From Verrucomicrobiales bacterium (GTDB lineage Bacteria > Verrucomicrobiota > Verrucomicrobiia > Verrucomicrobiales > Verrucomicrobiaceae): a stretch of 11,280 nt of DNA. Position numbers and translations under genes: made by a program. Shown here in pieces: positions 1-6,849 of this stretch. The stretch is taken from positions 1 to 11,280 of the forward strand of contig DNXB01000353.1 in NCBI GenBank assembly GCA_003506995.1, read 5' to 3'. Each line of letters starts with the position of its first letter. Position 1 is the stretch's first letter. The notes beneath the pieces were generated by a model, which had not been told where the DNA came from, searched no databases, and saw nothing but the letters and a program-made list of their open reading frames with translations.

Positions 1-160
1 CATGCGCTCGGCGTGTCACCGCAGCGGCTCGCGAAGCTACGCTGAACATCCTCTTCAGCAGTGCAAACTCGGTTTCACCAATCCAACGCCCGCGCGGTGC
101 CTGATACCAAGCGTCGTACGCCGTCACACGCGCCTCGAAGATGGAAAGTGCGTCGCTCAT
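1..160 (-). pseudogene. N-terminal part of a SAM-dependent methyltransferase, probably truncated
   Basis: Read on the minus strand from an ATG at 160, the frame gives MSDALSIFEARVTAYDAWYQ, then APRGRWIGETEFALLKRM. The pattern YDAWY-x-x-PRGRWIGETE-x-x-LL resembles the first ~40 residues of class I SAM-dependent methyltransferases, where a YDAWF...GR...E..LL helix precedes the glycine-rich SAM loop (LDVGCGTG). That loop should follow within about 15 residues of KRM. Instead the frame reads SVASRAAAVTRRAH and leaves the window with no recognisable loop, so the gene is either broken near position 46-60 or continues oddly outside. It lies directly downstream of the DsrE remnant on the same strand, and no stop separates the two in this frame. 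Family assignment rests on a short N-terminal match from memory; the substrate cannot be told. Confidence 0.4.
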
Positions 161-184
161 GGCGCAAGTGACAGCCGACACCCA

Positions 185-432
185 AAACGTCAACATCTTG
201 TCCGGCTCCGCCACGATCTGATAAAGATCCGCCATGGTGGAAAGCGGGCAGAGTTCGAACCTGTGGACTCGCGCAGCTTCAAACAAGTGCCGCAGGCCTG
301 GATGGAACCGCCGGCGTCCAAAAGCTGTCGTCCCATCTCACACCGTGTGCGGCCAAAGCTCGTCACCACGTTAATTTTGTGCGCCCCAAGCAGCAGGGCA
401 TGTTCGAAAAAACTGTTGCGTCGGCCTGTCAC
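185..432 (-). pseudogene. DsrE/DsrF-like family protein, frameshifted and shortened remnant
   Basis: On the minus strand one frame reads CEMGRQLLDAGGSIQACGTC followed by LKLRESTGS, and the neighbouring frame continues ELCPLSTMADLYQIVAEPDK then MLTF. Joined, this matches the C-terminal half of small (~115 aa) DsrE-family proteins, whose typical ending is DAGG-x-I-x-ACGTCLK-x-R-x-x-x-GSELCP-x-STM-x-DLY...DKV-x-TF. The cysteine of ACGTC is the likely persulfide-carrying residue in this family. The frames switch where GGTTCG-AACTC would need one more G to encode GSEL, so a single-base loss near 254-257 explains the break. The N-terminal half is also odd: from the GTG at 432 only 44 residues precede CGTC, against roughly 80 in the family, suggesting an internal deletion. 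The usual stop after LTF reads TGG, which opens the frame into the methyltransferase remnant. A sequencing error could explain the frameshift but not the short N-terminus. Confidence 0.5.
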
Positions 433-436
433 ACAA

Positions 437-457
437 GTATTACGGCTGCCGTAATAC
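437..457. promoter_or_regulatory. Perfect 10-bp palindrome, probable operator
   Basis: The arms GTATTACGGC and GCCGTAATAC flank a single T and match at all ten positions. The site sits between the minus-strand DsrE remnant (5' end near 432) and the plus-strand lipoprotein gene (ATG at 484), where a dimeric regulator controlling both directions would bind. It is not followed by a T-run, so it does not look like an intrinsic terminator. A related sequence occurs at 3136-3156 upstream of the RND gene. The size and symmetry would suit a TetR- or ArsR-type repressor, but no regulator gene is in the window, so the factor is unknown. Confidence 0.55.
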
Positions 458-483
458 AGATCATCCTTCCTTCTTTAGCTGGC

Positions 484-1665
484 ATGCCAATACACCATCA
501 CATTTTCCGGAATGACCCGCGCCGCCTTCCAACGGGTGATGGTATTCAGAGCGTCCCCGCTTTCTCGCGCTTCATTTTAACGGCAGGCATTGCGGTGCTG
601 CTCGGCGCTTGCGGCTCGGTGGGATCACGTCAGATCAAATCGGAGCGTACGAACTACAATCTCGCCGTCCAGGAGACGGAAGACTCCCAGTTGCTGCTGA
701 ACCTGGTGCGGCTCAAATATCACGACACCCCGGTTTTCCTGGAACTCACCGGCATTACCTCCCAGTCCACCTTCGAAAGCGGCCTTTCCAATGGCGATCC
801 GATCGCGGAAATCGCCCAGCCGCCGTCCCTGATCTGGAAGCCAGGGCCCAATTTGACGTTCTCCGCTCAACCAACAGTGAGCTACATGCCCCTGCATGGC
901 GAGAAATTTGCCCAACAGCTTCTCGCCCCGATAAAAATCGAGAGCCTGATGTTGTTGTATCGCTCCGGGTGGTCGCTGCAGAATATCCTGCAGTTGTGTG
1001 TGCAACGGCTGAACAAAATCGAGAACGCGGTTCACGCTTCAGGCCCCACCCCTGAGACCGCCCCCAGATATGAAGATTTTGCCAGCATTGTCAGCTCGCT
1101 GGTCAAACTGAAACACAGTGGTCATTTGGACTTTGTTTACGAAGCGTTCCCCACCCCAAAGGATGCCACGCGCATCGTGCTGCACGTTTCACCAACTGCC
1201 TTTCATCTTCGTCATGTGCAGGATTTGTTAAAGCGGTTGAACCTGGCGCCTGGGAAAGAGCACTATCCTGTTACTTATTCACTCGTTGAACATGGTGGCT
1301 CTGCTGAACTCGACCACCTGGAGGTGGAAACGCGTTCGTTGCAGGGGCTTCTGTATTTCCTTTCGCAAGCCGTCGAGGTGCCGGACAAGGATGTTAAAGA
1401 CGGCCTCGTCACCGTGACCAGAACGGCGGATGGGGGCACCTTCGACTGGGCCAAGGCAACCCAAGGGCTGCTGCGGGTGCGATCAAGCGCCACGCGCCCG
1501 CCAAAGGCATCTACGAAGGTGCAATACCGAGGTTCCTGGTTCTATATCGCCGACTCAGATCTTGTCTCCAAATCCACATTCTCCCTGGTAACACAGCTTG
1601 TCTCCCTGCAATCAGGTGACTCCGCGCGGCTCACGCCAGTGCTCACCCTTCCTGTTTCGAGATAG
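484..1665 (+). CDS. Uncharacterised outer-membrane-type lipoprotein
   Basis: The 393-residue product begins with a long basic N-region, a hydrophobic segment (about residues 29-42, FILTAGIAVLLGA) and a lipobox LGAC with the acylated Cys at 43. This indicates export and lipid anchoring. The early mature part reads NYNLAVQETEDSQLLLNLVR followed by LKYHDTPVFLELTGI. From memory this resembles an uncharacterised family of bacterial lipoproteins with 'Q-LLLN-VRL+Y-DTP-FLE', for which I know no function. The rest is soluble mixed alpha/beta sequence without a known motif. An open frame continues upstream to an ATG at 379, but that start would put the operator (437-457) inside the gene and the signal peptide ~80 residues in, so I chose the ATG at 484; no convincing ribosome binding site precedes it. 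By eye its codons are less GC-biased than those of the downstream genes, hinting at separate ancestry. It stands first in a row with DoxX and TauE/SafE genes. Confidence 0.75.
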   Translation: MPIHHHIFRNDPRRLPTGDGIQSVPAFSRFILTAGIAVLLGACGSVGSRQIKSERTNYNLAVQETEDSQLLLNLVRLKYHDTPVFLELTGITSQSTFESGLSNGDPIAEIAQPPSLIWKPGPNLTFSAQPTVSYMPLHGEKFAQQLLAPIKIESLMLLYRSGWSLQNILQLCVQRLNKIENAVHASGPTPETAPRYEDFASIVSSLVKLKHSGHLDFVYEAFPTPKDATRIVLHVSPTAFHLRHVQDLLKRLNLAPGKEHYPVTYSLVEHGGSAELDHLEVETRSLQGLLYFLSQAVEVPDKDVKDGLVTVTRTADGGTFDWAKATQGLLRVRSSATRPPKASTKVQYRGSWFYIADSDLVSKSTFSLVTQLVSLQSGDSARLTPVLTLPVSR

Positions 1666-1712
1666 TGCCCGCTCCCAAGAACACGAACCTGCCAAATGAA
1701 AGGAATCTCATC

Positions 1713-1838
1713 ATGAAAGGCTCCCTGCTCAAAAGCGGTGTCATGGGCTGTGCGCTAGCGGCAGGCAAGCCGTTCCTGCGGCTCCAGATTCCCACACAGC
1801 CTGCCGACCCCATGATTCAGTTCGAACCCGCGCCCTGA
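1713..1838 (+). CDS. Small 41-residue ORF preceding the DoxX gene
   Basis: An ATG preceded by AAAGGAATCTCATC, a good Shine-Dalgarno-like sequence, opens a 41-codon frame beginning MKGSLLKSGVMGCALAAG and ending IQFEPAP before a TGA. The first ~17 residues look like a short signal peptide or a single hydrophobic segment; the tail is proline-rich. The stop lies 8 bases before the ATG of the DoxX gene, which itself has no clear ribosome binding site. The small frame could therefore act as a translationally coupled leader, or it could be the remnant of a larger secreted protein shortened by deletion. I do not recognise a family. The strong binding site and tight spacing are the only support that it is translated. 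Confidence 0.35.
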   Translation: MKGSLLKSGVMGCALAAGKPFLRLQIPTQPADPMIQFEPAP

Positions 1839-1846
1839 CCACCCCT

Positions 1847-2287
1847 ATGATTCTGCCACGTCTCCAACACACCACCGCACCCGCTGCGACACTGCTGATC
1901 CGCTGCATGGTCGGCGGAGTTTTCCTCTCCGAGGGCATTCAGAAGTTTCTGTTCGCAGCCGATGTCGGCGCGGGAAGATTTGCAAAGATCGGCATCCCCT
2001 CGCCCGAGATTCTGGCTCCGATGGTCGGCGCGTTCGAGATCGGCTGTGGCGTGCTGGTGCTGCTCGGCTTGTTCACACGCCTCGCCGTGATTCCTCTGCT
2101 CTGCATCATGGCCGTGGCCATCTCCACCACCAAGATCCCCATCCTGCTCGCCAGTGGGTTTTGGAAAATGGCGCATGAGGGGCGCACCGATTTTTCCATG
2201 GTCATGGGCTGCCTCTTCCTGCTGCTCGCTGGAGCCGGGCCATGGTCGGTCGATGCCGGTCGCAACCGTATGAAGGTGGGCTCATGA
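1847..2287 (+). CDS. DoxX family membrane protein
   Basis: The product is a 146-residue integral inner-membrane protein with about four hydrophobic segments (roughly residues 13-30, 57-75, 79-95 and 115-131). Features that fit the DoxX/DoxD family are an N-terminal GGVFLSEGIQKFLF segment, GRFAKIGIPSPE before the second helix, the GAFEIGCGVLVLLGLFTRLA helix pair, and a closing GPWSVDA. Length is normal for single-domain DoxX proteins. The family is named after a subunit of an archaeal thiosulfate:quinone oxidoreductase, and other members are linked to thiol and redox stress; most are uncharacterised, so the exact role is unknown. The ATG follows the small ORF by 8 bases, and the gene overlaps the next by ATGA (2284-2287), so the two products are probably co-translated. 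The sulfur association agrees with the neighbouring TauE/SafE gene and the DsrE remnant. Confidence 0.85.
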   Translation: MILPRLQHTTAPAATLLIRCMVGGVFLSEGIQKFLFAADVGAGRFAKIGIPSPEILAPMVGAFEIGCGVLVLLGLFTRLAVIPLLCIMAVAISTTKIPILLASGFWKMAHEGRTDFSMVMGCLFLLLAGAGPWSVDAGRNRMKVGS

Positions 2288-3063
2288 CATTGGAAATGTT
2301 CATCATCGCTCTCGCTGCCTTCGCGGCTGCGGCGCTCACGCTGTTGTCCGGTTTCGGCCTGGGCACGCTGCTGATGCCGGTGGTGGCGTTGTTTTTTCCG
2401 GTCGATGTCGCCATCGGCATCACGGCGCTGGTGCATCTGGCGAACAATCTGTTCAAGCTCGGAATCATGGGCTGGCACGCGGATCGCCGGGTGGTGCTGC
2501 GCTTTGGCATTCCGGCGGTGCTTGCAGCCTTTGCAGGCGCGGCGCTGCTGGGCTGGCTGGGACATTTGCAGCCGCTGGCGGAATACACGCTCGCAGGGCG
2601 GGAGTTTGCCATCATGCCGGTGAAGCTGACCATCGGGCTGTTGATCCTCGGCTTTGTGCTGATGGAGCTTTCACCGGCCTTTGCCGCGCTGACCTTCGAT
2701 GCGCGACTGCTGCCGCTGGGCGGCTTGGTGTCGGGCTTTTTCGGCGGTTTGTCGGGCAATCAGGGCGCGTTTCGCAGCATGTTTCTGCTGAAGGCGGGGC
2801 TGACGAAGGAGCAGTTCATCGCCACGGGCATCGTGCTCGCGGTCATCATCGATCTGGCGCGGATGCCGGTCTATGGCTTCGAGTTTTTCAGCACGGGACG
2901 CGAGATGGATTACCGGCTCGTCACCGTGGCCTGCCTCGCGGCCTTTGCCGGGTCGTTCCTGAGCGCACGGTTGCTCAAAAAGCTCACCATCCGCTCGGTG
3001 CAGATTCTTGTCAGCATCCTGCTCATCGGCGTCGCCCTGGGCTTCATCACCGGGGCGCTCTGA
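2284..3063 (+). CDS. Sulfite exporter TauE/SafE family permease
   Basis: The 259-residue protein is almost wholly hydrophobic, with about seven to eight predicted membrane helices. It carries the two glycine-rich signatures expected for the family (COG0730 type): LLSGFGLGTLLMPVVALFFP near residues 20-39 and GFFGGLSGNQGAF at 151-163, which begin the two internally repeated halves. Length is typical. Characterised relatives move sulfite, sulfoacetate or other organosulfonates across the inner membrane, but substrates vary and cannot be read from sequence. I chose the ATG at 2284, which overlaps the DoxX stop (ATGA) and is preceded by AAGGTGGG at good spacing; an open frame upstream to 2242 lies within the DoxX gene and is not needed. 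The gene ends 148 bases before the RND permease, and the second operator-like site lies in that gap, so the efflux genes probably begin a new transcription unit. Confidence 0.87.
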   Translation: MTLEMFIIALAAFAAAALTLLSGFGLGTLLMPVVALFFPVDVAIGITALVHLANNLFKLGIMGWHADRRVVLRFGIPAVLAAFAGAALLGWLGHLQPLAEYTLAGREFAIMPVKLTIGLLILGFVLMELSPAFAALTFDARLLPLGGLVSGFFGGLSGNQGAFRSMFLLKAGLTKEQFIATGIVLAVIIDLARMPVYGFEFFSTGREMDYRLVTVACLAAFAGSFLSARLLKKLTIRSVQILVSILLIGVALGFITGAL

Positions 3064-3135
3064 TAACCCATTTCCCCTCCTCCCAGTCCGTGATTAAATT
3101 CTTGAACAATTTTGCAAGCAGCAAACACTCCCCGC

Positions 3136-3156
3136 GTTTTACGGCGCTCGTAATCG
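3136..3156. promoter_or_regulatory. Second, imperfect copy of the operator-like palindrome upstream of the RND gene
   Basis: This stretch holds TTACGGC and CGTAAT at the same spacing as the perfect palindrome at 437-457. Fifteen of the 21 positions are identical between the two sites, and the symmetric core TTACG-N5-CGTAA is kept. It lies 55 bases before the RND start codon in a 148-base intergenic region, a normal place for a repressor site. The same intergenic region has an AT-rich stretch around 3091-3120, including a TTGAAC that could be a -35 element, but I see no good -10 box. The match suggests common control of the two gene groups. Confidence 0.42.
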
Positions 3157-3211
3157 CTGACCGTGCAGACGCTTTCGTCACCCGTCCTTCTGATTTCGTC
3201 CTTTCTCCCGC

Positions 3212-6200
3212 ATGAATCTCGCCCGCTTTGCCCTCCGCCATCCCTGGTCTGTCCTCGTTGCCGTGGTGGCGGTTTGTTTGGGGGCGTGGATCGGGCTTCA
3301 GCGCATGACGCGGGACATTTTCCCGCCGCTGGGCATCCCGACGATCTATGTGGCGCAGCCGTTTGGCGGCATGGACCCGCTGCAGATGGAGGGCTACCTG
3401 ACCTACCGCTACGAGTACCATTTCCTCTACATCGCGAACATCGAGCATGTGGAAAGCAAATCGATCCAGGGCGCGTCGATCATGAAGCTGCAGTTTCATC
3501 CGGGCACGGACATGAGCCAGGCGATGTCGGAAACGGTGGCGCAGGTGAACCGCAGCCGCGCATTCATGCCACCGGGCACGGTGGCGCCCTTCATCATGCG
3601 TTTCGACGCGGGCAGCGTGGCGGTGGGGCATCTGGTGTTCTCCACGGACGATCCAAACATCACGCTGAACCAAATGCAGGATCAGGCGTTGAACAAGGTG
3701 CGCCCCGCCTTTGCCACACTGCCCGGTGTGTCCGCTCCGCCGCCGTTTGGGGGCAGCTCGCGCGGCATCGTGGTGAATGTGAACCCGGACCGCATGAAGG
3801 CTTATGGTTTGTCGCCCGATGACATCGTGGAGGCCATCGCAAAGGGCAATCCGATCAGCCCGTCCGGCAACATGAACCTCGACGGCAAGTATCCCATCGT
3901 GCCGACGAACGCGATCGTCTCCAACGTGAAGGATCTGGAGGCCGTGCCGCTGAAGCGCACCGACGCGGGCGCGGTGTTCATCCGCGATCTCGCCACCGTG
4001 ACCGACTCCGCCGATGTGACCACCTCCTACGCGCTGGCAAACGGCAAGCGCACCGTTTATCTGCCTGTCACGAAACGCGCCGAGGCCTCCACGCTGGAAG
4101 TCGTGAAAAAGGTGCGCGCCTCCATTCCTGAATTTCAGAAACTGCTGCCGGACGGCATCAATGTGAGCTTTGAATTCGACCAGACGCCAGTGGTGAACCG
4201 CAGCATCCAGGATCTCCTCAAAGAAGGCGCGCTCGGAGCCGTGCTCACCGGTTTGATGGTGCTCGTCTTCCTGCGCGACCTGCGCACGGCGTTCATCGTC
4301 GTCATCAACATCCCGCTCTCGCTGCTGGCCGCCTCCTTTGGCCTGTGGATCAGCGGGCAGAACATCCATCTCATGACGCTCGGCGGTCTGGCGCTCGCGG
4401 TCGGCATTCTCGTCGATGAGGCCACGGTGACGGTGGAAAACATCCACACGCATCTCGCGCGCGGCAAGCCGCTGGCCCGCGCCGCGCTCGACGGCACGCT
4501 GGAGACCACGCTGCCGCGTTTGCTGGCGATGCTTTGCATTCTCGCGGTGTTTATTCCCGCCTTCTTCATGATCGGCGCGGCGAAGGCGCTGTTCGTGCCG
4601 CTCGCGCTCGCGGTGGGCTTTGCGATGTTCGCGTCCTTCATTCTCTCCAGCACGCTGGTGCCGGTGCTGTCCGTGTGGTTCCTGCCAAAGAACACCAAAC
4701 ATGACGAGGAGCGCCTCAGCCTCTTTGCCCGCATGTATCAGGGCATCGTCAAAACCGCCGTCACCATGCGCTGGGTGCTGGTGCCCGCCTATCTCGGCGG
4801 CGCGGTGCTCATCATCGTGAGCTTCGGCCCGTTCCTCGGCTCGGAAATTTTCCCAAAGACGGACACCGGTCAGTTCGCCATCCGCTTCCGCGCTCCCAGC
4901 GGCACGCAGGTCGGCATCACGGAAAAGATCGCGCAAAAGATCCTCAAGATCATCGCTGACGAGGCGGGCGGTCAGGACAAGATCGAGATGTCCATCGGCA
5001 TGGTCGGCGTTCACAATTCCAGCTTCCCGGTGAACCTGGTGCATCTCTGGAATGGCGGCCCGGAAGAGGGCTGGCTGGCCGTGCAGCTCCGGCATGACTC
5101 CGGCGTGCGCGTCGATCCTTTTCAGGAAAAACTGCGCGAGATCATGAAGCGTGAACTGCCCGATGTGCGCCTGTCTTTTGAGCCGCAGGACATCGTCAGC
5201 CGCGTGATGAGCTTTGGCTCGTCAACGCCGATCGAGGTCGCCGTCAGCGGCCCCAGTTTGCCATCGAGCAAGGAGCACGCGGAGAAGCTGCTCGCGAAAC
5301 TCAGCGAGCTGCCCTTCCTGCGCGACGCGCAGATCGCGCAGACGCTCGACGCGCCCACGGTGAATGTGCAGATCGACCGCGAGCGCGCCGGTCTGCTCGG
5401 TGTGAACGTGCAGGATGTCACGCGCAGCCTCGTCGCCGCCACGACATCGAGCCGTTTCACCTCGCCCGTGTTTTGGGCCGATCCGGGCAGCGGCATCAGC
5501 TTCAACGTGCAGGTGCAGATTCCCGAAGAGCGCACGCAGACGCTCGAAGACCTCGGCAACACGCCCGTCAGCTCCAGCAGCGGCAAGCCGGTGCTGCTGC
5601 GCAATCTGGCAAAGATCGAGCAGGGCACCGCCGTCGGCACTTACGAGCGCTACAACATGGTGCGTGTCGCCAGCATCACGGCGAACATCCAGGACATTGA
5701 TTTTGGCAGCGCCATCAAGGCCGTGCGCAAGGCCATCGCCGAGGTCGGCCCCGCGCCCGATGGAAAAACCAAGGTGGACATCCGCGGCCAGGTCGTGCCT
5801 TACGAGCAGCTTTATACCGGCTTCGGCAACGGACTCGTCATCGCCATCGTCGTGATTTTCCTGCTGCTCTGCGCAAACTTCCAGTCGCTGCGTCTCGCCA
5901 TTGTCGTCGTCTCCACCATGCCCGCCGTGCTCGCCGGGGTGGTGCTCGCGCTGTTCTTCACCGGCACCACCATCAACATCCAGTCCGCCATGGGCGCGAT
6001 CATGGCCGTGGGTGTTGCCGTGGCGAACGCGATCCTGCTCGTCACCTTTGCCGACCGCGCCCGCCTGGCCACGAAGGGCGACCGCCGCGCCGCTGCCATC
6101 GAGGGCGCTGTCAGCCGGTTGCGACCCATCTTGATGACCAGCTTCGCCATGATCGCCGGCATGATGCCGCTCGCCCTCGGACTCGGCGATGCCGGAGATC

Positions 6201-6403
6201 AAACCGCGCCGCTCGGCCGCGCCGTCGTCGGCGGTCTCGCGCTCGCCACGGTCGCCACGCTGTTCATCCTGCCCGCCGTCTTCGCCATGCTCGCCAGCAA
6301 GAAGGCCACCTCCGCCTCGCTCGATCCTGATGACGAGGAGAGCGCGCTGTTTGAAGGCATGACGCCGGTTCTCCATCATCGTCCCACCGCCACTGAGGAA
6401 TGA
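3212..6403 (+). CDS. RND-family efflux transporter permease subunit (AcrB/CzcA-like)
   Basis: The 1063-residue inner-membrane pump has the full RND layout: TM1 at about 12-30, a periplasmic porter region, TM2-6 (about 337-490), a linker, TM7 (about 520-540), a second porter region (about 545-865), and TM8-12 (about 872-1027). Recognisable motifs are ALRHPWSVLVAVVAV at the start, NIPLSLLAASFGLWISGQNI, then GILVDEATVTVENI in TM4 and GVAVANAILLVTFADRAR in TM10. Length fits the family (1020-1070). TM4 has Asp402-Glu403 where AcrB has two Asp, and the position of the TM10 proton-relay lysine of AcrB (GLAAKNAILL) is Ala938, so proton coupling must differ. The sequence lies between the drug (HAE1) and heavy-metal (HME) branches; I would not assign a substrate. 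The acidic C-terminal tail (1036-1063) probably lies in the cytoplasm. Its fusion-protein and outer-membrane partners are downstream, beyond an inverted toxin-antitoxin pair. Confidence 0.93.
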   Translation: MNLARFALRHPWSVLVAVVAVCLGAWIGLQRMTRDIFPPLGIPTIYVAQPFGGMDPLQMEGYLTYRYEYHFLYIANIEHVESKSIQGASIMKLQFHPGTDMSQAMSETVAQVNRSRAFMPPGTVAPFIMRFDAGSVAVGHLVFSTDDPNITLNQMQDQALNKVRPAFATLPGVSAPPPFGGSSRGIVVNVNPDRMKAYGLSPDDIVEAIAKGNPISPSGNMNLDGKYPIVPTNAIVSNVKDLEAVPLKRTDAGAVFIRDLATVTDSADVTTSYALANGKRTVYLPVTKRAEASTLEVVKKVRASIPEFQKLLPDGINVSFEFDQTPVVNRSIQDLLKEGALGAVLTGLMVLVFLRDLRTAFIVVINIPLSLLAASFGLWISGQNIHLMTLGGLALAVGILVDEATVTVENIHTHLARGKPLARAALDGTLETTLPRLLAMLCILAVFIPAFFMIGAAKALFVPLALAVGFAMFASFILSSTLVPVLSVWFLPKNTKHDEERLSLFARMYQGIVKTAVTMRWVLVPAYLGGAVLIIVSFGPFLGSEIFPKTDTGQFAIRFRAPSGTQVGITEKIAQKILKIIADEAGGQDKIEMSIGMVGVHNSSFPVNLVHLWNGGPEEGWLAVQLRHDSGVRVDPFQEKLREIMKRELPDVRLSFEPQDIVSRVMSFGSSTPIEVAVSGPSLPSSKEHAEKLLAKLSELPFLRDAQIAQTLDAPTVNVQIDRERAGLLGVNVQDVTRSLVAATTSSRFTSPVFWADPGSGISFNVQVQIPEERTQTLEDLGNTPVSSSSGKPVLLRNLAKIEQGTAVGTYERYNMVRVASITANIQDIDFGSAIKAVRKAIAEVGPAPDGKTKVDIRGQVVPYEQLYTGFGNGLVIAIVVIFLLLCANFQSLRLAIVVVSTMPAVLAGVVLALFFTGTTINIQSAMGAIMAVGVAVANAILLVTFADRARLATKGDRRAAAIEGAVSRLRPILMTSFAMIAGMMPLALGLGDAGDQTAPLGRAVVGGLALATVATLFILPAVFAMLASKKATSASLDPDDEESALFEGMTPVLHHRPTATEE

Positions 6404-6423
6404 TTTCGATGCGCCTGACTCAC

Positions 6424-6849
6424 TCAAACATGCACACCGCGATACCGAGCGATGAACTCGTCCGGCGTGATCGGCTGCGGTTTGTAACCTGCGTTCGCCA
6501 GCGGGGCGAAGTGGCGGTCTTCGGTGATGACGTAGTCCGCGTGCGCGGCGATGGCGCAGTCGGTGAAGGCATTGTCGTCAGTATCCTGAGCAATCACACC
6601 GAATTCAAACCAAGGATCTATGACAATCAGATTGCGGCGCCTGCGGTCAACCATCCGAATGAACAAATGGAGATTGCGCCAATTGCGTTGCCCGGCTTTG
6701 GCCGTCAGAATTTCCTCGTATTCCAGCATAATGCGCGACGACACGGCCAACGATATTTTGCCGAACTGGTAGCTGTCCAGCAAAACACCGAAACGATGCG
6801 ACCGGGCGCGAGCCTGAAGCATCACATTCGTGTCAAGACACACCGTCAT
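6424..6849 (-). CDS. PIN-domain ribonuclease toxin of a type II toxin-antitoxin pair
   Basis: The 141-residue product has the acidic pocket of PIN-domain endoribonucleases: Asp6 in MTVCLDTN, the glutamates of MLEYEEIL (43-46), the DTDDNAFTDCAIAA block (89-102, with Asp92 and Asp97) and Asp111 in YVITEDRHF. This arrangement, with DxDDNxF and a TEDRHF-like ending, matches the 'putative toxin-antitoxin PIN family' subgroup (TIGR00305-like) more than VapC proper. All metal-binding positions appear intact and the length is normal, so the enzyme should be active in cutting RNA. The start overlaps the stop of the upstream partner by ATGA, so both are co-translated with the partner first. The pair runs opposite to the surrounding efflux genes, ending 20 bases after the RND stop, which implies separate insertion and its own promoter. 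Confidence 0.85.
   Translation of the reverse strand: MTVCLDTNVMLQARARSHRFGVLLDSYQFGKISLAVSSRIMLEYEEILTAKAGQRNWRNLHLFIRMVDRRRRNLIVIDPWFEFGVIAQDTDDNAFTDCAIAAHADYVITEDRHFAPLANAGYKPQPITPDEFIARYRGVHV

Noticed and set aside
1..45. Possible C-terminus of a helix-turn-helix protein on the plus strand (HALGVSPQRLAKLR then TGA)
   Set aside because: Only 14 codons are visible, too few to call a gene; kept as part of the junction finding.
2..454. 150-codon plus-strand frame at the left end
   Set aside because: No domain, Arg/Ser/Pro/His-rich shadow composition, and it runs antisense to the DsrE and methyltransferase remnants, which do show family motifs.
437..457. Palindrome as an intrinsic terminator
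   Set aside because: No T-run follows on either strand and no intact gene ends just before it; the position between divergent genes fits an operator better.
379..483. Upstream ATG start for the lipoprotein gene
   Set aside because: It would place the palindromic operator inside the coding region and the lipobox nearly 80 residues from the N-terminus.
3047..5095. 682-codon open frame on the minus strand, rich in His, Arg, Glu and Gly
   Set aside because: It lies wholly antisense to the RND permease and TauE end. The composition is what the reverse strand of a GC-rich codon-biased gene produces, and it shows no domain.
5222..6427. 401-codon minus-strand open frame
   Set aside because: Antisense to the second half of the RND permease, with low-complexity Asp/Gly/His composition and no motif.
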